From contig NZ_AUCB01000028.1 of assembly GCF_000429545.1 (NCBI RefSeq), positions 1 to 64,000 of the forward strand: a stretch of 64,000 nt of DNA, written 5' to 3'. The translations under genes were made by a program, and so were the position numbers. The stretch is from Arenibacter certesii DSM 19833 (GTDB lineage: Bacteria > Bacteroidota > Bacteroidia > Flavobacteriales > Flavobacteriaceae). Shown here piece after piece: positions 1-8,678 of the stretch. The notes under the pieces were generated by a model. It was given only the letters and a program-made list of their open reading frames with translations. It was not told the origin of the DNA and made no database searches. Numbering within the stretch: the first letter of the stretch is position 1; the number at the start of each line of letters is the position of its first letter.

Positions 1-278
1 TTGGGAACTATCATCGGATTAAAGGAAGCCTCCCTGTCCCTAGGAACCGAGATCTCGGATTCCCCAAAAGAGGTCCTTATCTTCTTCTTGGAATGTCCGT
101 TGCGAAAATTGCCGCCATTGGACTTCTGGTGTTTTTCGTAATCAAGGTGGCCGTCCAGCTCACCTTCAAGCATTTTCTCAATGCCCCGCTTTTGGATATC
201 CTTAAGAAAACTGGTAAGCTCATCACCGGTCTTGAACTGCTTAAGGAAATCATCATCAAATAAATCTTCTTTTTTCAT
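1..278 (-). CDS. IS256-family (mutator-type) transposase, N-terminal part, cut by the window edge
   Basis: The minus strand is open from an ATG at 278 to the window edge, giving 92 residues that begin MKKEDLFDDDF. The peptide contains LEGELDGHLDYEKH followed by NGHSKKKIRTSFGESEI and a PRDRE block, which is the classic N-terminal signature of IS256/mutator transposases (DDE recombinases that move their own element). The catalytic residues lie outside the window. A hairpin at 306-339 lies just upstream of the start, and the stretch around 341-367 (containing tttacacactttatgagata) looks like an IS256-type terminal repeat, so the element end is probably near 367. The other end is not visible, so whether the element is intact is unknown. 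Confidence 0.85.
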   Translation of the reverse strand, partial: MKKEDLFDDDFLKQFKTGDELTSFLKDIQKRGIEKMLEGELDGHLDYEKHQKSNGGNFRNGHSKKKIRTSFGESEISVPRDREASFNPMIVP

Positions 279-305
279 AAAGCGCAAAAATTAAAATTAA
301 ACAAA

Positions 306-339
306 AAAATTAACGGGGGTCATGATCCCCGTTAATTTT
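306..339. terminator. 13-bp inverted repeat upstream of the IS256 transposase
   Basis: Arms 306-318 (AAAATTAACGGGG) and 327-339 are perfect reverse complements around an 8-nt loop. Both flanks carry A/T runs, so it could terminate transcription from either side. In its position between the element end and the transposase start it may insulate the transposase from outside promoters. Confidence 0.6.
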
Positions 340-1327
340 CTATTTACACACTTTATGAGATAGTCCCACAGTTCTATTGAAAATTCGAGATGATGGATTG
401 ATTTAGCTTAATTTTCTTTTAGGTTTTGTTTTTTTTAGGCATATGGATCGTTAACTATTTGAAATTTCCAACGGAACAGTTAATTCCTTATAAAGTGATA
501 GGTTATTAAAATATTACTTTCATAACCCAATGCATTTTCACGTCTATCAACTATTGATCACTTATATAATAAACAGGTGATTAGGACTCTGAATTTTCGC
601 TGAAAATATTTTGATTTAAGTTTATTGGCAATTGGCTTATATCCTTTTTGAATTGTAAGAATACTTTCTTTTGGTATTTCAAATTTATAATCACTTCATT
701 TTCTCCTTTTAATACAAACCATTTTTTGTACGGATCAGCAAATTTCCTCACATCATTTTTATAACTACCTACTATCAATTATTTTTTTTAGTTTTTATCA
801 GTAAATTATAAGCCAATTGTGTAAAATGATGCAGATTGAGCTGGTCTACAACATTTTGGTTGAAAATAAGTATCGCCAAGTGTGATCCCATTATATATTT
901 TTGCTTAAGTTGTCAGTACAGTTTATAACTTCCTTAGTCCATTTCTTGGCAGGACACTTAAAATAATTAACTACATTCTATAAACATCAGTTTAACGTTA
1001 TAAAGTAAGGTTTTCACAATAGAAATAGCGATATTTTGAGATAGATTCTGCCTTTGTTACTTTATTAAATTAATCATAAGAGTCAAAATGATTAGGATTA
1101 TGGAAATGACTTCTATTAAATTTAACATCCAAACTTCATTAATTACAATGAGTGTCTTTTCCTTTAAATATTCTAAAATAATACGTTGTATCATGTTTGA
1201 AAACACTATTAAAGTTCAATCTAAGCTAATATTGTTATATGAAATGAGATTCTAATGTTACGTTATTCTTTCTATCATCTTTAAGTTTGTAATCCCTTGA
1301 TTTGAAGTTGTATTAAACAATTATAAA
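340..1327. other. AT-rich intergenic stretch with one possible small ORF
   Basis: Nearly 1 kb of AT-rich sequence between the IS256 end and the cytochrome gene. The only plausible coding segment is on the minus strand at 581-778 (listed separately). I see no RNA gene, repeat array or convincing promoter. Confidence 0.5.
581..778 (-). CDS. hypothetical 65-aa protein, possibly a gene remnant
   Basis: A 65-residue reading frame starting MIVGSYKNDVRKF, with a mixed charged/hydrophobic composition (DPYKKWFVLKGENEVI) that looks more protein-like than a random AT-rich frame. It has no signal peptide, membrane segment or motif I recognise. It sits alone between a mobile element and a broken gene, so it could be the tail of a lost gene or spurious. 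Confidence 0.3.
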   Translation of the reverse strand: MIVGSYKNDVRKFADPYKKWFVLKGENEVIINLKYQKKVFLQFKKDISQLPINLNQNIFSENSES

Positions 1328-2144
1328 ATGAAACAGAAAATATTGATCATATCGATCCTTGTGGTACTTTTAGGGGTGTTGTACGCCTTCACCAGTGGCG
1401 CCTTCCATGTTTCCAAAGATGATTATTCATCCCTGAAGCTCCCTGAGGTTGTAGATTACAACTTCCATATTAAACCTATCCTCTCCGATAACTGCTATAC
1501 TTGCCATGGCCCAGACGCGAACAAGCGCCAAGGTTTTCGCCTAGACCTGGAAGAGACCGCATTCTCCGAGCTTTCTGAGAGCCCTGGCGAATTCCCCATC
1601 GTATCCAAAGATCCCAAGAGGAGCAAGGTATACCAAGCCATCGTTTCAGACGATCCGGATATGCAAATGCCACCTCCTAACTCCAATCTATCGCTCAACT
1701 CCTACGAAAAGAAGCTGATCAAGAAATGGATAGAGCAGGGTGCCAAATTTGAGAAGCACTGGGCGTACCTACCTCCGGAGAAAGACGCGGCCCCGAAGAC
1801 GGAAAGGACGGATTGGGCACAAAATGAAATAGATGGTTTTGTATTGAAAAAGCTAGAGGAGAACAACCTACAGCCTTCTGAAAAAGCCCCGGTAGAAACG
1901 CTTATCCGCAGGATCAGTTTGGACCTGACAGGACTTCCCCCAACTACCGAACAAGTAGAAATGCTTCTTAAGGATAGTTCAGAAGAGAACATCTCCAAGA
2001 TCATAGATGAATTCCTGGCTTCCCCGGCCTACGGAGAGCGCATGGCCCAATCTTGGTTGGATGTTGCGCGGTATGCCGATTCCCACGGCTATCAGGACGA
2101 TAGTTACCGTACCATGTGGCCTTGGCGCGACTGGGTGGATTACC
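1328..2144 (+). pseudogene. PSCyt1/DUF1549 c-type cytochrome protein, truncated by an IS3-type insertion
   Basis: The N-terminus has one membrane segment or signal anchor (ILIISILVVLLGVLYAF). It is followed by a planctomycete-type cytochrome c domain with the haem motif CYTCHG near residues 57-62 and a distal MQMPPP methionine segment. A DUF1549-type region follows (IDGFVLKKLEENNL, LIRRISLDLTGLPPT, SPAYGERMAQSWLDVARYADSHGY). Family members run to about 1,000 residues with a C-terminal DUF1553. Here the native frame ends at about residue 272 in PWRDWV, where the IS3 end begins at about 2145; the frame then reads into the element and stops at 2215. Nothing downstream of the element resembles the missing part. 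In Bacteroidota these genes often sit next to sugar-oxidising or sulfatase genes, but that context is gone here. Confidence 0.85.
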
Positions 2145-2167
2145 TACTAAATTTGGGACTAATTTTT

Positions 2168-3001
2168 TCAAGCCACTTTTTTAGAAAACCCTCTTATTTT
2201 GATTTCCATTTCTAAAGGGGAGAGATACCCTAAACTAGAATGTAGCCTTTCGTTATTATACCATGTTATATATTGCTTTATTGATTCGAACAATTGATCA
2301 TGGGAGGTATATTTAAACCTATACAGCCATTCATGTTTAATTGTTTTGAAAAAGCTCTCCGCAACAGCGTTATCCCAACAATTTCCCTTTCTGCTCATTG
2401 ACCGTGTTATTTTTTTATTATAAGTGAATAGATCGGTCATTTTATTCGAGGCATACTGCACCCCTCTGTCTGAATGAAAGATGAAGTCATTGCTGATAAC
2501 CCTTGTCCGACATGCATCCAATCAGGCTTTCATTACGGTGTTTCGAACGGTCATATCCTCACTCAAGGCCCAGCCCACTATTTTTCTGTCGGCAAGGTCC
2601 ATGATCGTGGTTAAGTAGTTCAATTGATCATCAACACGAATATATGTAATATCCGAGACCCATTTCTTCCCCAGTTCCATAGTGGCAAAGTTTCTGTCAA
2701 GGTTATTGTCAGCGACAGGGAAGGTATGCCTGGAGTCCGTTGTCACCACGAATTTTCTTCTTAGCACCGATCTCAGCCCCATTTCCCTCATCACTAATGC
2801 TATATAAGAACGGGAATAAATTAGGCCTTCACGTTCCAATTTTTGCTGGATACGATAGCTACCATAGATTTCCATGCTCTGTCCAAAATGGAATCGAATC
2901 CTTTTTTTCAGTGTCATGGTTGCTGTTTCCACCCTTTCCACATCTTTGTTTCTAAACCAATGATAATAAGAATTCTTGCTGACTCTCATGCATTTACACA
3001 T
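2168..3001 (-). pseudogene. IS3-type transposase OrfB with an internal stop
   Basis: The reading frame from MCKCMRVSKNSYYHW (3001) to the end at 2168 is interrupted once, by TGA at 2522-2524. Just before it the protein reads RNTVMKA; just after, in the same frame, it continues LDACRTRVISND. The natural residue there is probably Trp (TGG to TGA). All three DDE segments are otherwise present: SDITYIRVDD, FHSDRGVQYAS and DNAVAESFFKTIKHEW. The functional frame would extend upstream of 3001 by the frameshift fusion with OrfA that is normal for IS3 elements. Confidence 0.85.
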
Positions 3002-3048
3002 CTTCCCGACAGGGTAGCAATCTTTATTCCTTAGAATAAAATGATATA

Positions 3049-3330
3049 TTACGTGTCGCTCTTGGAGAAGATGCTCACCGCCTTTTTTAATATATCACGC
3101 TCCATTTTGACCTCTCTCAGCTCTTTCTGCAAGGCCTTGAGTTCCTTCTCCTGCGGGAAAACCTATCTTTTCTTGTCAAAATCCCCCGATTTAGCTTCAT
3201 ATTCCCTTTTCCATCGACGTATCATACCATCGTTCAGACCATAGTCCTCACTAATCTGTTTTGCCTTTAATCCAGATTTTAATAGATCAACTATCATAAT
3301 CTTGAATTCATTATCATACTGTTTTGCCAT
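3049..3330 (-). pseudogene. IS3-type OrfA (HTH protein) with nonsense and frameshift lesions
   Basis: It starts at the ATG at 3330 (MAKQYDNEFKIMIVDLL) and shows an HTH_Tnp_1-type helix-turn-helix (AKQISEDYGLNDGMIRRWKR). A TAG stop at 3163-3165 follows GDFDKKR. Downstream the same frame resumes with the expected coiled region (EKELKALQKELREVKMERD), then shifts frame in the A-run near 3085. The normal OrfA tail (AVSIFSKSDT) can be read in another frame and ends at 3049. At least two independent lesions are therefore visible. Confidence 0.75.
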
Positions 3331-3592
3331 AACTCAAATATACTTATTACGGACTTAATAAATTAGTACCATCAAAGGTAGACACTCCACTTTTGAAAAG
3401 TCAGTGTTCTTGTACTATGAGAAGCGTAGTTCTATAGACATGGGCTGCTATACAGCTACCCACTAGAGCCATAATTCAGTGCAGGCAGTAGCATCAAATT
3501 TTCTACTGTTGTTTGCTTGGCTGATATTGGATCAAGCTCAAAAGTTGGGTCTAAAGTGAATAATTTATTTCTTTGCACCCTAAATTTACGGG

Positions 3593-3979
3593 ATGGACAA
3601 AGGAATCGATTTAACACTATTGAGCTTATTTTTACCTGAGGGAATACTTGACTTTTTTGATATTGTTGGCTTTGAACAAAAGCCTATAAAGAACCCTTTG
3701 TACTTCAATCGGTTGACTGTGTTTTTAGAGGAAAAAAAGCAGATACCAGCACTTTATAAAGATCATACCTACAAGGCCAGTGGCTTTATGGAACCTAGGG
3801 TGATTGATGATTATCCAATCCGTGATAGCTTGGTCAGCTTGAGCCTCAAACGTAGGCGCTGGGATGTTCTAATAGATGGAAAATGGATCAAAAAAAGTCG
3901 AGATTGGAATGATTTTATCGCACAGGGAACCCGCATGTCAAAAGAGTTCGCTGCTTTTTTAAAAGAGATCAACGGATAG
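3593..3979 (+). CDS. ISAon1-type transposase N-terminal protein (orf1)
   Basis: 128 residues, starting MDKGIDLTLLSLFLPEGIL. This is the separately encoded N-terminal region seen in Bacteroidota ISAon1-like elements, with the segments FDIVGFEQKPIKNPLYFNRLTVF and SLKRRRWDVLIDGKWI. It probably supplies DNA-binding function to the ISL3-type catalytic protein encoded downstream. The downstream frame opens at 3963, overlapping the end of this orf, so fusion by frameshifting is possible. Confidence 0.75.
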   Translation: MDKGIDLTLLSLFLPEGILDFFDIVGFEQKPIKNPLYFNRLTVFLEEKKQIPALYKDHTYKASGFMEPRVIDDYPIRDSLVSLSLKRRRWDVLIDGKWIKKSRDWNDFIAQGTRMSKEFAAFLKEING

Positions 3980-4019
3980 AACAGCTCTGAGTAGTCAACA
4001 ACTCGGTTCTCTTTTTGGA

Positions 4020-4956
4020 GTGCCTGGGAAGAGACTTCAGCGCCAGTATAAGGATTGCCTTAGCCAGTTCAATCAATGGAAACATAAGGACCACGCCAAT
4101 GATTGGCTAGTGTACCCTCAGAATATTGGTCCTTATCTTTCAATAGACGAAACAGCCTTGTCCCGTGGTGAACTTTACACAATAATCACCAATAAACAGG
4201 CAAAGGGCAAAAATGGGGCTTTAATGGGAATATTTAAAGGCACCAAGGTTGAACCTATTATTGATCGATTGCTCAGACTTCCTGTTTTCTATTAGGAACA
4301 AGGTCCAAGAAATCACCTTGGACATGGCAAACTCCATGAAGACCATCGCTAGCAAATGCTTCCCAAAGGCGATACAGGTAACGGACAGGTTCCATGTGCA
4401 AAAACTGGCACTGGAGGCCCTTCAGAATATCCGGATCAAACACAGGTGGGACGCCATAGATCAGGAGAACCAACAGATAAAGCAGGCAAAGACACAGGGA
4501 GAGCAATTCGTTCCAAAAGAATTCAGCAATGGCGATACAAGAAAACAACTCTTGGCCAGAAGCAGGTACCTATTGTATAAAGCTCCTTCCAACTGGACCC
4601 AAAACCAATCCAAAAGAAGTAAAATATTGTTTGCCGAATATCCCGACATAAAGGTAGCCTTCGACCTGGTACAGGGGCTCAGGAACATATTCAATACAGC
4701 CACTACTATACAAACGGCATATACGAAACTGGCACACTGGCACAAGGACGTAGAGGCTTCGGGCTTTAAAAGCTTCCAAACAGTGGCTAACAGTATCAGC
4801 GTTAATTACAGATCTATACTGAACTATTTTATAAATAAAAGTACGAATGCCTCGGCAGAATCATTCAATGCAAAAATTAAAGCGTTCAGGGCACAATTCA
4901 GAGGGGTGAAAAATGTAGAATTCTTCCTTTACAGATTAACTACAATTTTTGCATAA
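4020..4956 (+). pseudogene. ISL3-type catalytic transposase (orf2) with a +1 frameshift
   Basis: The N-terminal part (GTG at 4020, VPGKRLQRQYKDCLSQF, then YLSIDETALSRGELYTIITN with a catalytic Asp segment) runs in one frame to KVEPIIDRLLRLP. The frame then hits TAG just past a T-run at 4285-4288. Removing one T gives the expected continuation SIRNKVQEITLDMANSMK and leads into the long C-terminal frame ending at 4956. That frame has the DRFHVQKLALEALQ and NASAESFNAKIKAFR segments typical of DDE_Tnp_ISL3. The lesion is a single inserted T in a homopolymer, so it could be a true mutation or a sequencing error. Confidence 0.8.
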
Positions 4957-5090
4957 ACACAACAATTAGTCATGATCCTAAATTCCATTGTCACTATACT
5001 TAGAAACCAAGCAATTGGCGCTATGCCCTGTAAAGTGAAAGTGATTGGACAGAGGTTAGATAAGATAAACGCCTAAAAATGTTGTACAGA

Positions 5091-5121
5091 AGAAAAAAAC
5101 CCAGAAGATGAATCTCCTGGG
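5091..5121 (-). terminator. rho-independent terminator downstream of the tRNA 3' half
   Basis: On the minus strand a 10-bp stem (CCCAGGAGAT / ATCTTCTGGG, one mismatch) with a 2-nt loop is followed by seven Ts. It lies just downstream of the CCA end of the tRNA fragment, as expected for a native tRNA transcription unit. Confidence 0.75.
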
Positions 5122-5134
5122 TCCCTTTGTTTAC

Positions 5135-5179
5135 TGGTAGCGAGATCGGGAATTGAACCCGAGACCTCCGGGTTATGAA
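5135..5179 (-). other. attachment site: 3' half of a tRNA-Met(CAU) gene
   Basis: Read on the minus strand, 5179 to 5135 gives an anticodon loop TTCATAA (anticodon at 5175-5177), the 3' anticodon strand CCCGG, variable AGGTC, a perfect 17-nt T arm (TCGGGTTCAATTCCCGA), the 3' acceptor strand TCTCGCT, discriminator A and an encoded CCA. The sequence above 5179 does not form the 5' anticodon strand or D arm, so this is a half gene, not a functional tRNA. Identity breaking at the anticodon loop next to a tyrosine recombinase is the usual signature of an att site. Because the terminator remains on the low-coordinate side, the integrated DNA most likely extends to higher coordinates. Confidence 0.8.
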
Positions 5180-5340
5180 CTTTGAAAGACATGTATTAAC
5201 ATGGTCTTATATGGCTTGTAATCAGTTGTTTATTAATGTGTTGTGAATTTATAAAATGTTATGAAACCAAGAAAAAACATCATATGTTGTACCTATGTTG
5301 TACCTAGATTTTGTATATTGAAGAATCGAACGTAGGAATT

Positions 5341-6549
5341 ATGGCAACCATACAGGCAGTTTTAAGGAGGAAACCAAACAAAGCAGGATTATTCCCTATC
5401 GCGATTCGTGTGACCAAAGATAGGAAATCATCTTTTCTGTTTACCGGTCAATATATTGAAGAGAAATTTTGGGATAGTAAATTCGACAGGGTAAGAAAAT
5501 CACATCGCAATTCAAGTCGATTAAATAAGCTGGTAGCAAAAAAGCTATCAGAAGCAAATGACAGACTTATTGATAGTGATACGGAAGGTACAGGCCAATC
5601 TGCTAAGAAAATCAAAAATAAAATAATTGGTAAAACCAAGTTGGATTTTTTTCAAGTAAGCGGAATATTTCTTGAGAACATATTAAGACGTAAAAAATTC
5701 GATCAACATTACAATCAAGAAAAGAGATTGAATATATTCGAAGCTTTTTTAGGGCGCAAGCAATTGTCTTTTGTTGATTTGGATGTCAAATTGTTAAAGA
5801 GGTTTGAAGCATATCTACTTTATGAGCGTAAGGTAGCTCCCAGAACAGCTATTAATTACCTTATGCTAATTAGAACAGTTTATAATTTAGCACGAAAAGA
5901 GTATCATGTGGATGATAGGAACTATCCGTTTGGTAAAGGAAAAATTCAGATAAAATTTCCTGAAAGTGAAAAAATCGGATTGAATACGGATGAGATCAAA
6001 TTGCTTGAAACAGAAAGCGATCTGACAGTGGCTCAAAATAATGCGGTTAATACATGGCTTATAAGTTTTTATTTTGCGGGTATTAGGGTCGGTGATATTT
6101 TGAAACTGAAATGCTCAGACTTTAAAGATGACAGACTTTATTATCGGATGGGAAAAAACAAAAAAATTGTTTCCCTGGCGGTACCTGAGAAGGCAAAGAA
6201 ATTATTATACCAGTATACATCGATGCAACAGCATAATAATGACTTGGTTTTTCCTTATTTAAAAGGGTCTAATCTAAATGACGATAAGCAAGTGACAATC
6301 CGGGTAAAGACAATAACAAGAAACTTAAATAGACGATTGGAAATGGTTGCCGAAAAATTGGGTATTAAAAAGAAACTCAGTATGCACATTGCTCGCCATA
6401 GTTTTGGCAATATTTCAGGGGATAGAATTCCTATTCAAATGCTTCAGAAATTATATCGTCATTCTTCTATTACCACCACGGTCAACTATCAATCGAATTT
6501 TATGCACAAAGAAACGGATGATGCATTGGAGAAGGTTATTAACTTTTGA
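5341..6549 (+). CDS. tyrosine recombinase / integrase
   Basis: 402 residues from the ATG at 5341; an upstream in-frame start at 5311 would add ten residues unlike the family. It has an N-terminal arm-type domain (MATIQAVLRRKPNKAGLFPI), an SAM-like core-binding domain around residues 100-205 and a catalytic domain with R249 (AGIRVGDIL), H349-x-x-R352 (HIARHSFGN), H374 (YRHSSITTT) and nucleophile Y383 (VNYQ). All the catalytic residues I looked for are present. It would cut and rejoin att sites, and the adjacent tRNA half-gene is its probable target. There is no excisionase or transfer gene nearby. Confidence 0.9.
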   Translation: MATIQAVLRRKPNKAGLFPIAIRVTKDRKSSFLFTGQYIEEKFWDSKFDRVRKSHRNSSRLNKLVAKKLSEANDRLIDSDTEGTGQSAKKIKNKIIGKTKLDFFQVSGIFLENILRRKKFDQHYNQEKRLNIFEAFLGRKQLSFVDLDVKLLKRFEAYLLYERKVAPRTAINYLMLIRTVYNLARKEYHVDDRNYPFGKGKIQIKFPESEKIGLNTDEIKLLETESDLTVAQNNAVNTWLISFYFAGIRVGDILKLKCSDFKDDRLYYRMGKNKKIVSLAVPEKAKKLLYQYTSMQQHNNDLVFPYLKGSNLNDDKQVTIRVKTITRNLNRRLEMVAEKLGIKKKLSMHIARHSFGNISGDRIPIQMLQKLYRHSSITTTVNYQSNFMHKETDDALEKVINF

Positions 6550-6916
6550 GTAATGCTTTAAGACTCAATAATGGCTTCCAATCCAAATATTCAGAATGAG
6601 ATATAAATAGGATTCATTTGTATGGATCTCAAAATGATAAACAAAACGGAATAGATAGTAAAGGCCATGCTCAAAATAGAATATTGTTCAGTAATATCCT
6701 GATACATTTCCTATTCCTACCTAACCGATTACTATTGAAGTTTTGCGTTAGGATTACGCTCTGGACTGAAACTGAAATTGCGTTTGGAAAACATGGTATA
6801 TACAGCAGTGTGAGTGTTCGGGCAATGGTTTTCTGGGCCTCCCTTTCCACTAACATGTGGGAGCAACTGCCATTTGGCTATTTCGGAGTGACCATGTAAT
6901 TGGTATCGGATTAAAC
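6550..6916. other. unassigned stretch between integrase and IS3-type element 2
   Basis: About 370 bp. A 93-codon frame spans 6618-6899, but its composition shows no domain or signal and it looks like chance. I see no repeat, RNA gene or second att copy here. Confidence 0.4.
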
Positions 6917-6953
6917 TGGACTTACAACAAATAAGTGGGCAATTAGATAAGAG

Positions 6954-7787
6954 TCATGCTGCTATTTTTTGATTATACAATTCTATTTCAATTTCCTCTA
7001 TAGTTTTATACCCTAAAGATGAGTGTATTCTTCTTCTGTTATACCAGGTTTCTATCAATTGGAAGACAGATAGCTCGGCTTCGGATCTGAGGTTATAGCT
7101 ATGCGCATAGACCCATTCTACCTTTAGGCTCTTAAAGAATGATTCAGCCACTGCGTTGTCCCAACAATTACCTTTTCTACTCATACTTTGTCTTATCGAT
7201 CCATTATGTTTTTTCAGGATATCGGTAAAAGTGGAACTGGCGTATTGAGACCCCCTATCCGAATGGAATATAAGTCCTTCCGTGATGTTGTTCGATTTAA
7301 TGGCCATATTCCATGCAGGGACTATAGTGTCGCCGGTACTTAAGGTTTGGCCCATCGACCATCCAACGACCTTCCGGTGGAACAGATCTATAATTACCGT
7401 TAAATACATCCAGCCTTGTTTGGTTTTTAAATAGGTTATATCCGACACCCAAACTTGGTTCGGTCTAGAGACGGTAAAGTCCTGATCTTATATATAGGGT
7501 GCAATTGGATAGTTGTGTTTGTTGTGGGTCGTAGTTTGAAATTTACGCTTTCTTTTGGCAAACAGGTTATTTGCCCTCATTATCCTAGCTACCCTAGGTC
7601 TTGAGATGCGATATCCCCTTTTACCGAGCTCCACCTTGATCCTCGGTGCCCCGTAACACCCAAAGCTATCCTCATAAACATCTCGGATCACAGATGATAT
7701 GGCCTCGGTTTCCATCATTCTTTTGGAAGGAGCCCTGCCCAACCAATCATAATACGCGCTTTTGCTTACCTTGAACATTTTGCACAT
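6954..7787 (-). pseudogene. IS3-type transposase OrfB with an internal stop
   Basis: It begins MCKMFKVSKSAYYDWLGRAP and shows HTH_21 (GCYGAPRIKVELGKRGYRIS). A TAA at 7488-7490 interrupts the frame after HNYPIAPYI; the same frame continues DQDFTVSRPNQVWVSDITYL and then DDE segments with FHSDRGSQYASS and DNAVAESFFKSLKVEWVYAH. One nonsense codon is the only lesion seen. It differs clearly from the OrfB at 2168-3001. Confidence 0.85.
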
Positions 7788-7846
7788 CTTCCCGAACGGG
7801 AATTTAAATTTATGGTGTTTTATAAATCTATATTTTTCCTGTCGCT

Positions 7847-8134
7847 CTAGGAGAAGATGGCTATCGCCTTTTTTAAGATATCCCTTTCTAGTTCGGCATT
7901 CCTTAACTTCTTCTTCAGTTCTGCGATTTCCCGTTGCTCGTCCGTTAATTTGGGGTTCCCTTTTCCCGGTAAACTATTGTCCCCAAAATCCTTAGACTCC
8001 CTACGCCAGCGCCTCAATACCGATGAAGGTATGTCCAGTTCCCGGCATATTTCAACCACGCTTCCTCTGACATAGCTTAGTTCCACTGCTTTTTGCTTAA
8101 ACTCTACGGTGTAATTCCTTTTTACTCTTGACAT
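7847..8134 (-). CDS. IS3-type OrfA, helix-turn-helix protein
   Basis: 95 residues, intact: MSRVKRNYTVEFKQKAVELS, a helix-turn-helix around VVEICRELDIPSSVLRRWRR, and a C-terminal coiled segment (REIAELKKKLRNAELERDIL) ending KKAIAIFS. It binds the element ends and is normally fused to OrfB by frameshifting on the A-rich run near its 3' end. Confidence 0.85.
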   Translation of the reverse strand: MSRVKRNYTVEFKQKAVELSYVRGSVVEICRELDIPSSVLRRWRRESKDFGDNSLPGKGNPKLTDEQREIAELKKKLRNAELERDILKKAIAIFS

Positions 8135-8202
8135 TTTACAAAGTTAATTTAAATGGCAAAATACGCTCTTACTCTTGTGTCCAGTCAAATACGGTAAGTC
8201 CA

Positions 8203-8557
8203 GGGCGGAGTGGAAAGAACAAGGATCGTACAACGACTGAAAGATCTCTTGGAAAAACCTCCCGACAAAGAGTACAAGGAACTTTATAAATTTTACAAAC
8301 GTATGTGCAAGGAAAGACAGCACCTGTTCACATTTCTTTTTATCGAGGGTGTCCCTCCGGACAACAATGCATCGGAGCGGGCCATCCGCAACGTAAAAGT
8401 GAAACAGAAAATATCGGGACAGTTCAAAAACCAAAGGACGGCACAGAATTTTGCCAAGATCAGATCGGTCATCGACACAACGATCAAAAACGACATGAAC
8501 GTACTGGAGGCCTTGACACTTATAGCTAAATTACAACCTCGATTACAAACTGATTAG
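8203..8557 (+). pseudogene. IS66-family transposase, C-terminal stub
   Basis: About 117 residues, open from the IS3 boundary. It contains the IS66 C-terminal signature PPDNNASERAIRNVKVKQ and then AQNFAKIRSVIDTTIKND. The rest of the roughly 500-residue protein is missing; the IS3-type element lies exactly where the sequence should continue, yet its other flank does not resemble IS66. No start codon of its own is expected. Confidence 0.85.
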
Positions 8558-8599
8558 TTGCCATTTTCTTTAATTATTCCCCAATTATGTGGTTGTTAA

Positions 8600-8632
8600 A
8601 AAATGGTATTGCCCTTTCTCAAGGGCAATACC
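8600..8632 (-). terminator. rho-independent terminator of the susCD operon
   Basis: A perfect 12-bp stem (8605-8616 with 8621-8632) and TCTC loop, followed on the minus strand by a run of six Ts. It lies 47 bp beyond the end of the SusD gene. Confidence 0.85.
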
Positions 8633-8678
8633 ATAACCAACTAAAATTAATCAACTATTATTTTGATTAGGTAACCAA

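Larger units (their letters stand above)
2145..3368 (-). mobile_element. IS3-type (IS150-like) element, decayed
   Basis: About 1.22 kb with orfA and orfB on the minus strand. Imperfect terminal inverted repeats begin TACTAA at 2145-2150 and end TTAGTA at 3363-3368. No clear target duplication is visible: the left flank ends in CC and the right flank begins with CC, but three or more bases do not match. Both orfs carry inactivating lesions, so the copy is probably not autonomous. Its left end interrupts the cytochrome gene. Confidence 0.75.
3529..4978 (+). mobile_element. ISAon1-like (ISL3-related) insertion sequence
   Basis: Two plus-strand orfs are bounded by imperfect inverted repeats. The left end starts GGATCAAGCTCAAAAGTTGG at 3529. 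The reverse complement of the right end, finishing at 4978, starts GGATCATGACTAATTGTTG. About two thirds of the first 24 positions agree by eye. The element length of about 1.45 kb suits the type. The main transposase frame is broken at 4285-4288. Confidence 0.6.
6917..8202 (-). mobile_element. IS3-type element, second copy of a different lineage
   Basis: 1,286 bp bounded by inverted repeats starting TGGACTTAC at 6917 and ending GTAAGTCCA at 8202, with partial matching further in. It has orfA and orfB on the minus strand. The flanks show no target duplication, and the right end abuts an IS66 transposase stub whose 5' part is absent on the other side. A deletion or rearrangement has therefore followed insertion. 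Confidence 0.85.

Noticed and set aside
2137-3372. Target-site duplication for the first IS3 copy
   Set aside because: Only CC/CC matches across the junctions; three or more matching bases are not present.
5135-5179. Functional tRNA gene
   Set aside because: The acceptor 5' strand, D arm and 5' anticodon strand are absent, so only a half gene remains.
6618-6899. 93-codon frame after the integrase
   Set aside because: No signal, domain or protein-like composition; the sequence is aperiodic and probably non-coding.
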